From NCBI GenBank assembly GCA_044355655.1, contig JBIKXS010000004.1:62001-126000 (forward strand): a DNA stretch of 64,000 nt, written 5' to 3'. Each line of letters starts with the position of its first letter. Position 1 is the stretch's first letter. This stretch comes from UBA3064 sp023258775 (GTDB taxonomy: Bacteria; Pseudomonadota; Gammaproteobacteria; Burkholderiales; Burkholderiaceae_E). The position numbers were made by a program, and so were the translations under genes. Below the pieces are notes generated by a model. That model saw nothing but the letters and a program-made list of their open reading frames with translations. It ran no database searches and was not told the origin of the DNA. Shown here in pieces: positions 25,067-34,552 of the stretch.

Positions 25067-26176
25067 TCAAGTCTCGTTGCGTTTAGGCTTCTCGTTATCG
25101 CGAACCCCTTGCACAAAATCGAGATTGGGTAGAGGGAAACGGCCATCCACGGCCTTTTCGAGTTCACTTGGCTCCTGCAATCCAGCATCCCGACCGGCCG
25201 CACGATTGATCGCATCCCGAGCTTGACGTAACTCTGGGGGCCAAGTCTGATCGTCGCTTGAAGCTGCAGGACTCATGGGGGTGCGCATCCGCCAAAGCAG
25301 GATAAAACCCGCAAGAAGTGCGGTTAGCAAGAGGCTTGACAAAACAAGACCCTCGGTTGTTCGCAACCATGCTGGGGCCACGCGTTCGCTAGGTGGCGGC
25401 GCCCCACCACCGGATGCTGGCATCGCCGCATTCGATGCCAACGAACCGACGCTCGACGGCTCGACTGAGCTTGCAGGCAAAGCCATTTGGTTTGCCGCTG
25501 AGACTCCCCCCTTGGTATTTTGACTAGCAGAGCTTGTGCTTGGGGATTTCAATTGTTCGCGTTGCTCGAGCAAGCGCTTTAAATCAGCAAGCTGCTGTTC
25601 GAGGATTTGAATACGGGCCTGGGCCTCGCGAAGCGCCAACTCATTCATGAGCGCTTGCTCGCTTCCCGCTGCAGCATTACCTGGATCAGGCTTAACAGGG
25701 GCAAGCTTTAACTGCTCGCCGCCATCTGGTGCAGTCTTTGCTTTCGGCATCACGCTTGCCTGCTCACCCGCCGCCGGCGACCCGGAAGCGATTTGGCGTG
25801 CTCTAAACTTTGGTACACCTTGAGCAACAAGTCTTCTATATCGCTCAAAAATTTCACGCTGTGAAGCGATCTGGCGATTCGCATCTAGTCGTTGTGATTC
25901 ATCAGGAGCTAGAAACGTAGGCAACTCCAGCACCGTATCTGCGCGCAAATGGTGAATCGTGCCGTAAAAAGCGTGGGGATTAGCCTGATAGGTCGCCCAC
26001 ATCAGCGTATTCAATGGGCACTGCTCATTTACATAAGTCGATACGATCTCGCTTAAGCTTTGTCCCGGCAGAGTCTCAAGCCTAGTGCCCCCGCAACGCG
26101 CCTGAGACCATGCATCCACACTTGATAAAGCAAGTGCGGTTACCAAACTCGCACGGACCAAAACCTTTTGAATCAT
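25067..26176 (-). CDS. Short FimV-like LysM membrane protein
   Basis: The ATG at 26176 gives a 369-residue protein with an N-terminal signal sequence (VLVRASLVTALALSSVDAWS), a LysM-like segment (TRLETLPGQSLSEIVSTYVN and following), a coiled coil rich in Gln, Leu and Glu near residues 170-200, a low-complexity Ser/Ala linker and one membrane helix (LVLSSLLLTALLAGFILLW). This is the plan of FimV/HubP polar landmark proteins, and the position between asd and truA is the fimV locus. It stops soon after the membrane helix and lacks the TPR-bearing cytoplasmic FimV C-terminal region, so it is a shortened version. Confidence 0.75.
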   Translation of the reverse strand: MIQKVLVRASLVTALALSSVDAWSQARCGGTRLETLPGQSLSEIVSTYVNEQCPLNTLMWATYQANPHAFYGTIHHLRADTVLELPTFLAPDESQRLDANRQIASQREIFERYRRLVAQGVPKFRARQIASGSPAAGEQASVMPKAKTAPDGGEQLKLAPVKPDPGNAAAGSEQALMNELALREAQARIQILEQQLADLKRLLEQREQLKSPSTSSASQNTKGGVSAANQMALPASSVEPSSVGSLASNAAMPASGGGAPPPSERVAPAWLRTTEGLVLSSLLLTALLAGFILLWRMRTPMSPAASSDDQTWPPELRQARDAINRAAGRDAGLQEPSELEKAVDGRFPLPNLDFVQGVRDNEKPKRNET

Positions 26177-26186
26177 CTTCAAAGAT

Positions 26187-27308
26187 TTAATGAAGATGTG
26201 GTAACAAAATACGCAACATTCGGCGCAAGGGTTCTGCTGCCCCCCATAAAAGCTGATCACCCACCGTAAACGCGCTCAAATAGCCCTCACCTATTGAAAG
26301 CTTACGTAAACGCCCTATCGCAATTTCAAGACCCCCAGTGACCTTCGCAGGCGACAAATAGTTGATGCTTGCTTCGCGTTCGTTGGGCACAAGGCGAACC
26401 CATTCGTTTCCGGTCGCAATCAGACGCTCAATCTCGGGGAGTGGCAGATCATCTTTGAGTTTGATGGTTAGTGCTTGTGAATGACATCGCATCGCACCAA
26501 TTCGAACGCACAAGGATTCAACCGGTATTCTGCCCGGACCAGATACGGGTCTGCCTAAAATCTTGTTACATTCAGCGTCGCCCTTCCACTCCTCCTTGGA
26601 CATGCCATTGCCCAAATCCTTATCAATCCAGGGAATAAGACTGCCCGCAAGTGGGACCGAAAAATTTGCAGTCGGCAGCGATGGCGAGCGAAGACTGCCA
26701 GCAACCCGATCATCGATATCGAGAATGCTGCTTTGCTCATCGGCAAGCAACGCTGAGGCGTCATGATGGATAGCCCCCATTTGAGCGATGAGCTCGCGCA
26801 TGTTTTGCGCACCCGCGCCTGATGCCGCCTGATAAGTCATGGCGGTGATCCACTCGATCAAGTCTTCGCGGAACAATCCGTTGAGCGCGAGCATCATCAA
26901 ACTAACGGTGCAGTTACCACCAATATAATTTTTAATACCCTGCTTCACGCCTTGGTCGATAAGCACTCGATTCAAAGGATCGAGAATCACGATGGCATCG
27001 TCTTGCATGCGCAGGCTTGAAGCAGCATCGATCCAGTATCCATTCCAACCTCTAGCACGCAAGGCAGCATAAGTAGCCTGGGTATAGTCACCCCCCTGAC
27101 AAGTGAGCACCATGTCGCAAGCAGATAAGGCCTCCAGATCCGAGGCATCGGCTAATGGCAACTCACCCACAGGCGCACGGCCACCCACGTTCGATGTTGA
27201 GAAAAATTTAGCGCGAATAAAATCGAAATCACTTTCCTGGTGCATGCGCTTCATGAGGACCGAACCAACCATGCCTCGCCAACCAACCATAGCGACCAAA
27301 GGCTTCAT
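26187..27308 (-). CDS. asd: Aspartate-semialdehyde dehydrogenase
   Basis: Asd reduces aspartyl phosphate to aspartate semialdehyde for lysine, threonine, methionine and diaminopimelate synthesis. The NADP-binding N-terminus is VAMVGWRGMVGSVLMKRM, the catalytic Cys is in IGGNCTVSLMMLALNG, and the late His lies in RIGAMRCHSQALT. The 373-residue length is that of the gram-negative Asd group. It follows leuB by 5 bases, a conserved Burkholderiales order. Confidence 0.95.
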   Translation of the reverse strand: MKPLVAMVGWRGMVGSVLMKRMHQESDFDFIRAKFFSTSNVGGRAPVGELPLADASDLEALSACDMVLTCQGGDYTQATYAALRARGWNGYWIDAASSLRMQDDAIVILDPLNRVLIDQGVKQGIKNYIGGNCTVSLMMLALNGLFREDLIEWITAMTYQAASGAGAQNMRELIAQMGAIHHDASALLADEQSSILDIDDRVAGSLRSPSLPTANFSVPLAGSLIPWIDKDLGNGMSKEEWKGDAECNKILGRPVSGPGRIPVESLCVRIGAMRCHSQALTIKLKDDLPLPEIERLIATGNEWVRLVPNEREASINYLSPAKVTGGLEIAIGRLRKLSIGEGYLSAFTVGDQLLWGAAEPLRRMLRILLPHLH

Positions 27309-27313
27309 GTTGG

Positions 27314-28396
27314 CTAACTCCCCTCGCGCAAAGCGTTGATGACTGCATCGGCCATCTGCGCTGTTCCGACCAGCTTACAGCCTGGCTCCTCAATATCGGC
27401 GGTTCGGTAAGACTGCGCGAGCACTTTCCTTACCGCTGCCTCAAGTTGATCAGCAAAGCCTGCAAGATCGAGCGAATAGCGAAGCATCATCGCGGCAGAC
27501 AGGATGATTGCAAGTGGATTGGCAAGCCCTTTGCCTGCGATATCGGGGGCAGAACCATGAATCGGCTCGTAAAGACCAAATTTTTGATCGTTAAGCGACG
27601 CTGAGGGAAGCATGCCAATCGAACCAGTCAGCATAGAAGCTTCATCCGAAAGAATATCGCCGAACATATTACCTGTAACGATTACATCAAATTGCTTGGG
27701 CCTGCGAACGAGTTGCATAGCGGCGTTATCAACATACATATGCGAGAGCTCGACCTCAGGATAGTCTCTGGCAATCTCGATCATTACCTCGCGCCACAAC
27801 TGCGTTGTTTCAAGCACATTGGCCTTGTCGACCGAGCATAGACGTCGTTGGCGCTTCATCGCTGTCTGAAAACCGACATGAGCAATCCGGCTGATTTCAG
27901 CTTCGTTGTAGCGCATGGTGTCAAAGCCCTCACGCAGACCTTGAGGGTTTTGATGAATGCCTCGCGGTTGCCCGAAATAAATATCGGAGGTCAATTCGCG
28001 AAGAATCAAGAGATCAAGTCCTGCAACGAATTCGGGCTTGAGTGTTGATGCATGGGCCAATTCCGGAAACACGGTTGCAGGCCTAAGGTTCGCAAACAAA
28101 TCAAAATGTTTGCGCAATCTTAAGAGGCCTTGTTCTGGGCGCATAGGACGCGGTAAAGCATCGTATTGCGGCCCCCCGACAGATCCAAACAATATAGCAT
28201 CAGCCGATTCACACAGGGCAACCGTTGCTTGAGGCAAGGGATCCTTCGCCTGATCAAAGCCTGCGCCACCGACAGCAGCTGTTTCAAATTCGAGATCTAA
28301 GCCCGAAGGGCGCAGGCTTTGCAAGACCCGAACGCAATGTTCGGTGATTTCTGGGCCGATCCCGTCGCCAGGTAAGACAGCAATTTTCTTCGTCAT
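27314..28396 (-). CDS. leuB: 3-Isopropylmalate dehydrogenase
   Basis: LeuB oxidatively decarboxylates 3-isopropylmalate in leucine synthesis. The N-terminus KKIAVLPGDGIGPEI and the metal/NAD region NMFGDILSDEASMLTGSIGMLPSAS are diagnostic. The ATG at 28396 overlaps the leuD stop as ATGA and gives 360 residues; an upstream alternative start would add nine unrelated residues. Confidence 0.96.
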   Translation of the reverse strand: MTKKIAVLPGDGIGPEITEHCVRVLQSLRPSGLDLEFETAAVGGAGFDQAKDPLPQATVALCESADAILFGSVGGPQYDALPRPMRPEQGLLRLRKHFDLFANLRPATVFPELAHASTLKPEFVAGLDLLILRELTSDIYFGQPRGIHQNPQGLREGFDTMRYNEAEISRIAHVGFQTAMKRQRRLCSVDKANVLETTQLWREVMIEIARDYPEVELSHMYVDNAAMQLVRRPKQFDVIVTGNMFGDILSDEASMLTGSIGMLPSASLNDQKFGLYEPIHGSAPDIAGKGLANPLAIILSAAMMLRYSLDLAGFADQLEAAVRKVLAQSYRTADIEEPGCKLVGTAQMADAVINALREGS

Positions 28397-29049
28397 AAAA
28401 CATTCCTTGTGGCACGCAACCAAGGCTGAGCATGGTGCCGTTTCGCTTCGAATTCGCGGATGATCTCAGCGTGGCGGAGTGTGAGACCGATCTCGTCATA
28501 GCCATTGACCAAGCATTCTTTTCGGAATGGGTCAACTTCAAAACTCATCGATCGAGATCCATCAACAAATGTAACCGTTTGTCCAGGTAGATCGACCAAT
28601 AACTCAAAACCCGGAAAAGCGGCCACCGCATGAAAAATCGCATCCACTTCCGATTCGGGGAGCACGATGGGCAGAAGTCCGTTTTTAAAACAATTATTAT
28701 AGAAAATATCAGCAAATGATGGGGCGATGATCGCGCGAAAACCAAAATCCTCAAGTGCCCAGGGCGCGTGCTCTCGTGAAGACCCACAGCCGAAGTTCTT
28801 TCTCGCCACCAAGATCGATGCGCCTTTAAAGCGCATCTGGTTGAGACTGAAGTCAGGGTTTAAGGGTCGCTTGCTGTGATCCATGCCAGGTTCGCCATGA
28901 TCAAGATAGCGCCACTCATCAAAGAGATTGGGCCCGAATCCCGATCGTTTGATTGATTTTAAAAATTGTTTCGGAATGATGGCATCGGTATCGACATTAG
29001 CACGATCTAAAGAAACCACCAAGCCGCGATGTATGGTGAGTGCTCTCAT
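28393..29049 (-). CDS. leuD: 3-Isopropylmalate dehydratase small subunit
   Basis: LeuD is the swivelling domain that pairs with LeuC to isomerise isopropylmalate. The motifs LDRANVDTDAIIPKQFLK and KNFGCGSSREHAPWAL are characteristic. Length is 218 residues. The gene starts 2 bases after the leuC stop and ends in a 4-base overlap with leuB, so leuCDB is one translationally coupled unit. Confidence 0.96.
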   Translation of the reverse strand: MRALTIHRGLVVSLDRANVDTDAIIPKQFLKSIKRSGFGPNLFDEWRYLDHGEPGMDHSKRPLNPDFSLNQMRFKGASILVARKNFGCGSSREHAPWALEDFGFRAIIAPSFADIFYNNCFKNGLLPIVLPESEVDAIFHAVAAFPGFELLVDLPGQTVTFVDGSRSMSFEVDPFRKECLVNGYDEIGLTLRHAEIIREFEAKRHHAQPWLRATRNVL

Positions 29050-29051
29050 GC

Positions 29052-30476
29052 TTAGCCCATCCTTCGAATGTCAACAAAATGACCCATCACACCTGCGGCA
29101 GCAGCCATCGCTGGGCTTACCAAGTGCGTACGCCCTCCATTGCCTTGACGACCCTCAAAATTACGATTGGAGGTGGACGCACAGCGCTCGCCTGGTTCTA
29201 AGCGGTCTGCGTTCATTGCCAGGCACATCGAGCAACCGGGCTCACGCCACTCAAATCCTGCCTCTTTGAAAATCCGATCGAGCCCTTCAGCTTCTGCAAG
29301 GCGCTTTACTAGGCCTGAACCGGGGACCACCATGGCAAGCTTAACGTTGGAGGCTTTTCGCTTACCCCTGACAACAGTAGCGGCGATCCGAAGATCTTCG
29401 ATTCTAGAATTTGTACAAGAGCCGATGAAGACCTTATCCACGGTGATATCTTGTATCGCCGTATTTGGCTGCAATCCCATGTATTGCAAGGCACGTTCCA
29501 TACCTTCTCGACGCACCGCATCCTTTTCCTTGTCCGGATCGGGCACACGGCCATCGACTGCAACCACCATTTCAGGTGAGGTTCCCCAAGTCACCTGGGG
29601 CGCAATTAGCGCTGCATCGAGGCGGACAACATGATCGAAGTGCGCACCGTCATCGCTTTTAAGACTTCGCCAGTGGCTGACTGCACGATCCCAATCTTCG
29701 GCCTTAGGTGCCATGGGGCGTTGTTGCAGGTATTGAATCGTTGTATCGTCGACCGCGACCATACCCGATCTTGCGCCGGCTTCGATCGCCATATTGCAAA
29801 GCGTCATCCGACCTTCCATGCTTAGCGATCGAACCGCAGAGCCAGCAAATTCAATTGCATAACCAGTACCGCCCGCCGTACCGATGCGACAGATGATGGC
29901 AAGCACCATGTCTTTAGCGGTAACCCCACGCTGAAGATTGCCCTCCACCTGTACCAGCATGTTCTTCATCTTTTTGGCGACCAAACACTGGGTCGCCATC
30001 ACATGCTCAACCTCAGAAGTTCCAATACCAAAGGCAAGGCAGGCAAAAGCACCATGGGTGCTGGTGTGCGAGTCGCCACACACCACCGTCATCCCAGGCA
30101 GTGTGGCGCCCTGCTCGGGTCCGATAACATGAACAATGCCTTGACGCTGATCAAGAAACGGGAAATAAACTGGCACCTTGAATGCAGCAATATTTTGATC
30201 AAGTGTGACCACTTGTTCACGTGAAATCGGATCATCAATACCGTCAAGTCCACGCTCCCAACCTGTAGTCGGCGTGTTGTGGTCGGCGGTTGCAACAATC
30301 GATTCAGCTCGCCATAAAGGTCGTTTCGCCATTCGCAAACCATCGAAAGCCTGCGGACTTGTGACTTCATGCACTAAATGACGATCGATGTAGAGCAGGG
30401 CCGTGCCATCCGATTCGGTACGCACTACATGCTCATCCCAAAGCTTGTCGTAAAGCGTTCTCGCTAGAGCAGTCAT
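29052..30476 (-). CDS. leuC: 3-Isopropylmalate dehydratase large subunit
   Basis: LeuC carries the [4Fe-4S] cluster of isopropylmalate isomerase. Cluster cysteines are in FIGSCTNSRIEDLR and in GCSMCLAMN, and CGDSHTSTHGAFACLAFGIGTSEVEHV is the aconitase signature. The ATG at 30476 gives 474 residues and is preceded by an AGGGGA ribosome site at 8 bases; the open frame extends further upstream without family similarity. It is the first leu gene here; leuA is not in the window. Confidence 0.96.
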   Translation of the reverse strand: MTALARTLYDKLWDEHVVRTESDGTALLYIDRHLVHEVTSPQAFDGLRMAKRPLWRAESIVATADHNTPTTGWERGLDGIDDPISREQVVTLDQNIAAFKVPVYFPFLDQRQGIVHVIGPEQGATLPGMTVVCGDSHTSTHGAFACLAFGIGTSEVEHVMATQCLVAKKMKNMLVQVEGNLQRGVTAKDMVLAIICRIGTAGGTGYAIEFAGSAVRSLSMEGRMTLCNMAIEAGARSGMVAVDDTTIQYLQQRPMAPKAEDWDRAVSHWRSLKSDDGAHFDHVVRLDAALIAPQVTWGTSPEMVVAVDGRVPDPDKEKDAVRREGMERALQYMGLQPNTAIQDITVDKVFIGSCTNSRIEDLRIAATVVRGKRKASNVKLAMVVPGSGLVKRLAEAEGLDRIFKEAGFEWREPGCSMCLAMNADRLEPGERCASTSNRNFEGRQGNGGRTHLVSPAMAAAAGVMGHFVDIRRMG

Positions 30477-30507
30477 CAGAAAAATCCCCTGTAAATCAGG
30501 GGGTTGA

Positions 30508-31611
30508 TTATGCCATGCGGGTGCCGGCGATTCTTGGTGTGATGGTTTGAACTTCCGAACACTGCGCACGATGGCGAAGCGCATGATCCATGAGTACCAA
30601 AAGCACCATGGCCTCCACGATCGGTACAGCGCGAATGCCAACACAGGGATCATGACGCCCCAGGGTCTGAACCTCTGTCGCCCGTCCATGCAAGTCAATC
30701 GATGGTTTTAGCTTACGAATACTTGAAGTTGGCTTAATCGCAACCGATGCGGTGATCGGCTGCCCCGTTGAAATGCCTCCCAAAACCCCTCCGGCATGGT
30801 TGCTTGCAAAGCCTTCTGGGGTGAGCGCATCACCGTGTTCACTGCCAAGTTGGACGACACTATGAAAGCCAGCGCCGATCTCAACACCTTTAACCGCATT
30901 GATGCCCATCAGTGCATGGGCCAAATCGGCATCGAGGCGGTCGAACAAAGGCTCACCCAGACCTACAGGTACACCATGCGCCTCAACATCGACCCTGGCT
31001 CCGCATGAGTCGCCCGCCTTTCGCAAATCATCCATGTAGGCCTCAAGGCCTGCAATGTCCTGATCTGTAGCTGCAAAAAATGGATTGTGATGCACTTTAG
31101 ACCAATCATCCTTGGCAATGGCCAGGCTTCCCAACTGACTCAAGCAAGCTCGCACATGCACACCATACTGCTCATCAAGCCATTTACGCGCAATCGCAGC
31201 AGCGCCAACAACAGGCGCTGTCAGTCTGGCTGAAGAACGTCCACCGCCGCGCGGGTCACGAATACCGTACTTTTGCCAATAACTGTAGTCGGCATGTCCA
31301 GGTCTAAAGCTTTGCGCAATCGCGTTATAGTCTTTGCTGCGTGCATCCTGATTTTGAATCAAAAGCGCGATCGGTGTACCGGTCGTTCGTCCTTCGTAAA
31401 CACCTGACAGAATTTGTACCTGGTCGGGTTCTTGACGCTGTGTGACATGCCGAGAGGTACCTGGACGTCTGCGGTCCAAATCAGGCTGTATGTCGTGCTC
31501 AGAAAGTAGCATTCCGGGCGGACAACCATCGACGATGCAGCCGATCGCAGGTCCGTGTGATTCACCAAAGCTTGTTACAGTAAACAAATGCCCGATGCTA
31601 TTGCCAGACAT
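30508..31611 (-). CDS. aroC: Chorismate synthase
   Basis: AroC makes chorismate from EPSP with reduced FMN and lies upstream of the tryptophan genes in metabolism. The N-terminus GHLFTVTSFGESHGPAIGCIVDGCPPG, the RPGHADYSYWQKYG block and GRSSARLTA are diagnostic. Length 367 is normal. It is followed by leuC after about 30 bases on the same strand. Confidence 0.96.
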   Translation of the reverse strand: MSGNSIGHLFTVTSFGESHGPAIGCIVDGCPPGMLLSEHDIQPDLDRRRPGTSRHVTQRQEPDQVQILSGVYEGRTTGTPIALLIQNQDARSKDYNAIAQSFRPGHADYSYWQKYGIRDPRGGGRSSARLTAPVVGAAAIARKWLDEQYGVHVRACLSQLGSLAIAKDDWSKVHHNPFFAATDQDIAGLEAYMDDLRKAGDSCGARVDVEAHGVPVGLGEPLFDRLDADLAHALMGINAVKGVEIGAGFHSVVQLGSEHGDALTPEGFASNHAGGVLGGISTGQPITASVAIKPTSSIRKLKPSIDLHGRATEVQTLGRHDPCVGIRAVPIVEAMVLLVLMDHALRHRAQCSEVQTITPRIAGTRMA

Positions 31612-31620
31612 GATCGAGCC

Positions 31621-31947
31621 TCACTTGCTTAATTGAAAACGATAAAAACCCTGATTGAGCCATTGGGTGACCGCATCAATTTCTTCATCAAACCAGCCTG
31701 CGTTAATCCTAGAGGCACAGGTTTCAACCCGTTGGCGCAATTGCGTGAGTTGCTTGATCTTTCGAAAATCAGCCGAATAAAGCATTTCACCTTTTCCGCC
31801 AGGAAACATACCGTTATGACAGCTTGCGCAATTTCTCTGATGGAGTGCAGCACCCTCTGTTGCATGGCTTGGGACAACAAAAACCAAGAACAGCATCGCG
31901 AATACTGACCAAAGTCCAGTAATCCTGGACCGAGTATTTGAATTCAT
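31621..31947 (-). CDS. Small periplasmic monohaem cytochrome c
   Basis: This 108-residue protein has a signal peptide (about residues 1-29, hydrophobic core LWSVFAMLFLVFVV, cleavage near SHA) and one haem-binding CASCH motif at residues 40-44. A Met ligand may be in the GMFPGGKGEM segment shortly after. It would be exported and haem-loaded in the periplasm to act as a small electron carrier. Its partner is unknown. It lies 9 bases upstream of aroC on the same strand, downstream of gltX. Confidence 0.82.
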   Translation of the reverse strand: MNSNTRSRITGLWSVFAMLFLVFVVPSHATEGAALHQRNCASCHNGMFPGGKGEMLYSADFRKIKQLTQLRQRVETCASRINAGWFDEEIDAVTQWLNQGFYRFQLSK

Positions 31948-31989
31948 TGAATCGCTCCATCATGTTTCATTCAAGCACGCCACCATCCC

Positions 31990-33477
31990 TTATTTAAGCG
32001 TGCCATCATGTTTGGCCAGGCCATATTCAAGCCGCTTGGCAATCAGCGAATGAGGCAAGATGCTGAGCATCGCGTCTACTGCGGGTGTTTGTCCCCTGCC
32101 AAAGCACCACCATCGCATGGGTATGGCCAACTGCGGCATCTTGATGCCGTATGTTGAAATCAAGTTTTTGATTTCAATCGAGATGTCAGCAGCTGTCCAG
32201 CCCAAGGCTTCGTCGGGTATCTGGCTCATGTTCTTTATATGATCAAGGCAGGCTTTTACTGCAGGCAGGGCCTCTGCCTTGAGTGCCGAGGCAACACCTT
32301 CTGCAATCGCTGGATCGTCGAGATCGGGGTCGATCAGCATTGAACAAGCCCAGTCAGCAAGTTCTTCGAGCGTATTGATGCGATCTCTTACAAGCGCTAT
32401 AAGGGCGCAGGCTGCACGATCACTAAACCAGGCTGCGGCCACCGAGCGCCAATCGAGTCTTCGCCTGAGTTCGCCAAGCAAATAGGCGTCATCGGCCTTT
32501 TTAAGGTAGTGTTGATTCACCCAACGTAGCTTGTCGTAGTCGAGCTGAGAGGGCGAATGCGATAGAGCACTGCCATCAAACCAAGCGATGAGGTCTTCAC
32601 GGGTGAATAGCTCATCGTCGCCATGGCTCCACCCTAAGCGCGCTAAATAATTGACGACGGCGTCAGGGATGAAGCCTTGGCGATCAAATTCAATCACTGA
32701 GACAGCACCGTGACGCTTCGAGAGCTTTTGACCATCTGAACCGTGAATCATGGGTAGATGGCCATAAAGTGGTTCTCTGCCCCCCAAGGCGCGCAGAATA
32801 TTAATCTGCCTCGGCGTGTTATTGACATGGTCATCGCCCCGGATGACATGGCTGATTTGCATATCGAGGTCGTCGACAACGACACAAAAATTATAAGTTG
32901 GCGTCCCATCGGAACGAGCGATAATCAAGTCATCAAGTTCGCTATTGGCAATCGATATGGTTCCTTTAACCATATCTTGCCAAACAACATATCCTTCATC
33001 TGGATTACGAAACCGGACAACCGGCAACACAGCTGCAGGCGGCACGGTGCCAGCAGCTTTCTCAGGGCGCCAGCGGCCATCATAACGCGGCTTCAAACCC
33101 TGAGTTCGTTGCAATTCACGCATCGCATCGAGTTCTTCCGGAGAAGCCCAGCAGTGGTAAGCGTTGCCCTGCGCGAGCATTTGAGCAATCACTTCTCGAT
33201 AGCGATCCATCCGTTTAGTCTGGAAAAACGGACCTTCGTCTGCTTCAAGCTTTAGCCAAGCCATGCCGTCGACAATTGCCTGCGTCGCCTCGGCTGTGGA
33301 TCGTTCTAAATCCGTATCTTCGATGCGGAGTACGAAACGCCCTCTAAAATGGCGTGCAAACGCCCATGCGAAAAGCGCGGTTCTCGCCCCGCCGATATGT
33401 AAAAAGCCTGTTGGACTCGGTGCGAAACGAGTTCTTACCAAGGCCGACTCTGTTTGATTAACTGCGGGTGACGACAT
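31990..33477 (-). CDS. gltX: Glutamyl-tRNA synthetase
   Basis: GltX charges tRNA-Glu. The class I HIGH motif is in APSPTGFLHIGGARTALFAW and the KMSKS motif appears as KLSKRHGAVSV. The 495-residue length and the anticodon-binding C-terminal half fit a canonical bacterial GluRS. It is followed by the cytochrome c gene after about 40 bases. Confidence 0.96.
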   Translation of the reverse strand: MSSPAVNQTESALVRTRFAPSPTGFLHIGGARTALFAWAFARHFRGRFVLRIEDTDLERSTAEATQAIVDGMAWLKLEADEGPFFQTKRMDRYREVIAQMLAQGNAYHCWASPEELDAMRELQRTQGLKPRYDGRWRPEKAAGTVPPAAVLPVVRFRNPDEGYVVWQDMVKGTISIANSELDDLIIARSDGTPTYNFCVVVDDLDMQISHVIRGDDHVNNTPRQINILRALGGREPLYGHLPMIHGSDGQKLSKRHGAVSVIEFDRQGFIPDAVVNYLARLGWSHGDDELFTREDLIAWFDGSALSHSPSQLDYDKLRWVNQHYLKKADDAYLLGELRRRLDWRSVAAAWFSDRAACALIALVRDRINTLEELADWACSMLIDPDLDDPAIAEGVASALKAEALPAVKACLDHIKNMSQIPDEALGWTAADISIEIKNLISTYGIKMPQLAIPMRWWCFGRGQTPAVDAMLSILPHSLIAKRLEYGLAKHDGTLK

Positions 33478-33554
33478 GCTTTGGACATATTGAGTGGGTT
33501 CGGACCATCACTATACCGGGGCTCCGGGGATCACCTCGGACGCACTGACGCATA

Positions 33555-33578
33555 AGCGTTTTGACTCGCTTAAACGCT
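33555..33578 (-). terminator. Weak hairpin after the HD-domain gene
   Basis: Arms AGCGTTT and AAACGCT (7 perfect base pairs, 10-base loop) end at the stop of the HD-domain gene and lie about 80 bases upstream of gltX on the reverse strand. There is no clear U-tract, so this may only slow or stabilise transcripts rather than terminate them. Confidence 0.3.
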
Positions 33579-34483
33579 CATTGCGTTGGCAAAGCATTTT
33601 TCAACACTTCGATCTGAGCTCTTCGCGATTCTTGAAGGCCAAGATAGTGGCTCGCTGGCGTGCTGAAAATCGCAATTTTTTCGAGAAAGAAAAGCCGACC
33701 TTTTGGGCTGATCACCGATTCAGCCATCGCAGCGTGCTCCTTGATCCATTCCCTCGAAAGCGCATGACCGAGTGACTCACCGAACTCTGGCAAAGCGCTT
33801 GCGAAAATGTCTGCCTCATTGGCAAGCACCTGTAGCCAGGCTAAGTCAGACAAGTCAAAAGCACGCTGCATTGCAAGCGAATGATTCTCTGTCACTCTCA
33901 ATGGGTCTGTGCGCTCAACCAGACGTCTGACTGTATCAATATCAATCTCAGGTAAACCAAGGCTTTGAAGAACCACCTCTGCGCGGTTTGCGGAGAGCTT
34001 CTCCATTTCCATTGGAAATTGATTAACCCTGCCATCATGCCCGAAGTCGTGAGTGACCATGACCAGCATCAGCAGCAATTCCTGCTCGTCGCGAAGACTA
34101 TTGTCGTTTAAGTGATTAGCATCAGAAAAGCCAAGGTCGAGGACCTGCCCGTCCTCTAATCGCGCCGGCTTGCCCGCTAAATTCGTATGGCGTGCGGCGA
34201 GCAACAGGGCTGTCATGCACCAAAGCGTGTCAGCAAAATGAAGGCGATTATGGTAGGAGGCTTCATGTGCGTGTGCAGCCATTGCTGCATGCGCTGCCTC
34301 GACCTGCCGCGCGAGTTCCTCGGCCGCACCAAGAAGCTGAACATAGCGACGGCTCGGCTCGGAACGGGTGGGATGGTTCAATCGAGCAAGGCACTGCGCC
34401 AACACCAAAGGCAAACCAGTCCAATGGTTGGGCCATTGAGCGCGCAGGCGATATAAGGCTTCTTTTAACTCGTCGGTTACCAT
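33578..34483 (-). CDS. HD-superfamily phosphodiesterase-like protein
   Basis: This 301-residue cytoplasmic protein shows metal-binding motifs of the class I cyclic-nucleotide phosphodiesterase branch of the HD superfamily: HNxxHxxD at residues 78-85 (HNRLHFAD), HDxxHxGxxN at 145-154 (HDFGHDGRVN) and a later acidic residue in ANEADIFAS (about 225). This pattern suggests a metal-dependent phosphohydrolase, possibly acting on cyclic nucleotides, but no substrate is shown by the sequence. No sensory domain is fused to it. It lies between tRNA-Val (opposite strand) and gltX (same strand). Confidence 0.65.
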   Translation of the reverse strand: MVTDELKEALYRLRAQWPNHWTGLPLVLAQCLARLNHPTRSEPSRRYVQLLGAAEELARQVEAAHAAMAAHAHEASYHNRLHFADTLWCMTALLLAARHTNLAGKPARLEDGQVLDLGFSDANHLNDNSLRDEQELLLMLVMVTHDFGHDGRVNQFPMEMEKLSANRAEVVLQSLGLPEIDIDTVRRLVERTDPLRVTENHSLAMQRAFDLSDLAWLQVLANEADIFASALPEFGESLGHALSREWIKEHAAMAESVISPKGRLFFLEKIAIFSTPASHYLGLQESRRAQIEVLKNALPTQ

Positions 34484-34532
34484 ATCAATGTGCCAAGACC
34501 CGAATTGTGCCGAATTTTTTTCATGATCGCTT

Positions 34533-34538
34533 TATAAT
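34533..34538 (+). promoter_or_regulatory. Promoter -10 element of tRNA-Val
   Basis: A perfect TATAAT hexamer lies 14 bases before the first base of the tRNA. No strong -35 is visible at 16-18 bases upstream; TTGTGC at 34505 is too far away. A stable-RNA promoter starting a few bases after 34540 is the likely reading. Confidence 0.55.
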
Positions 34539-34552
34539 AGGTTCCGGCAATT

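Noticed and set aside
33494..33775. A forward open frame opposite the HD-domain gene
   Set aside because: It is antisense to a gene with clear catalytic motifs and has no supporting signals.
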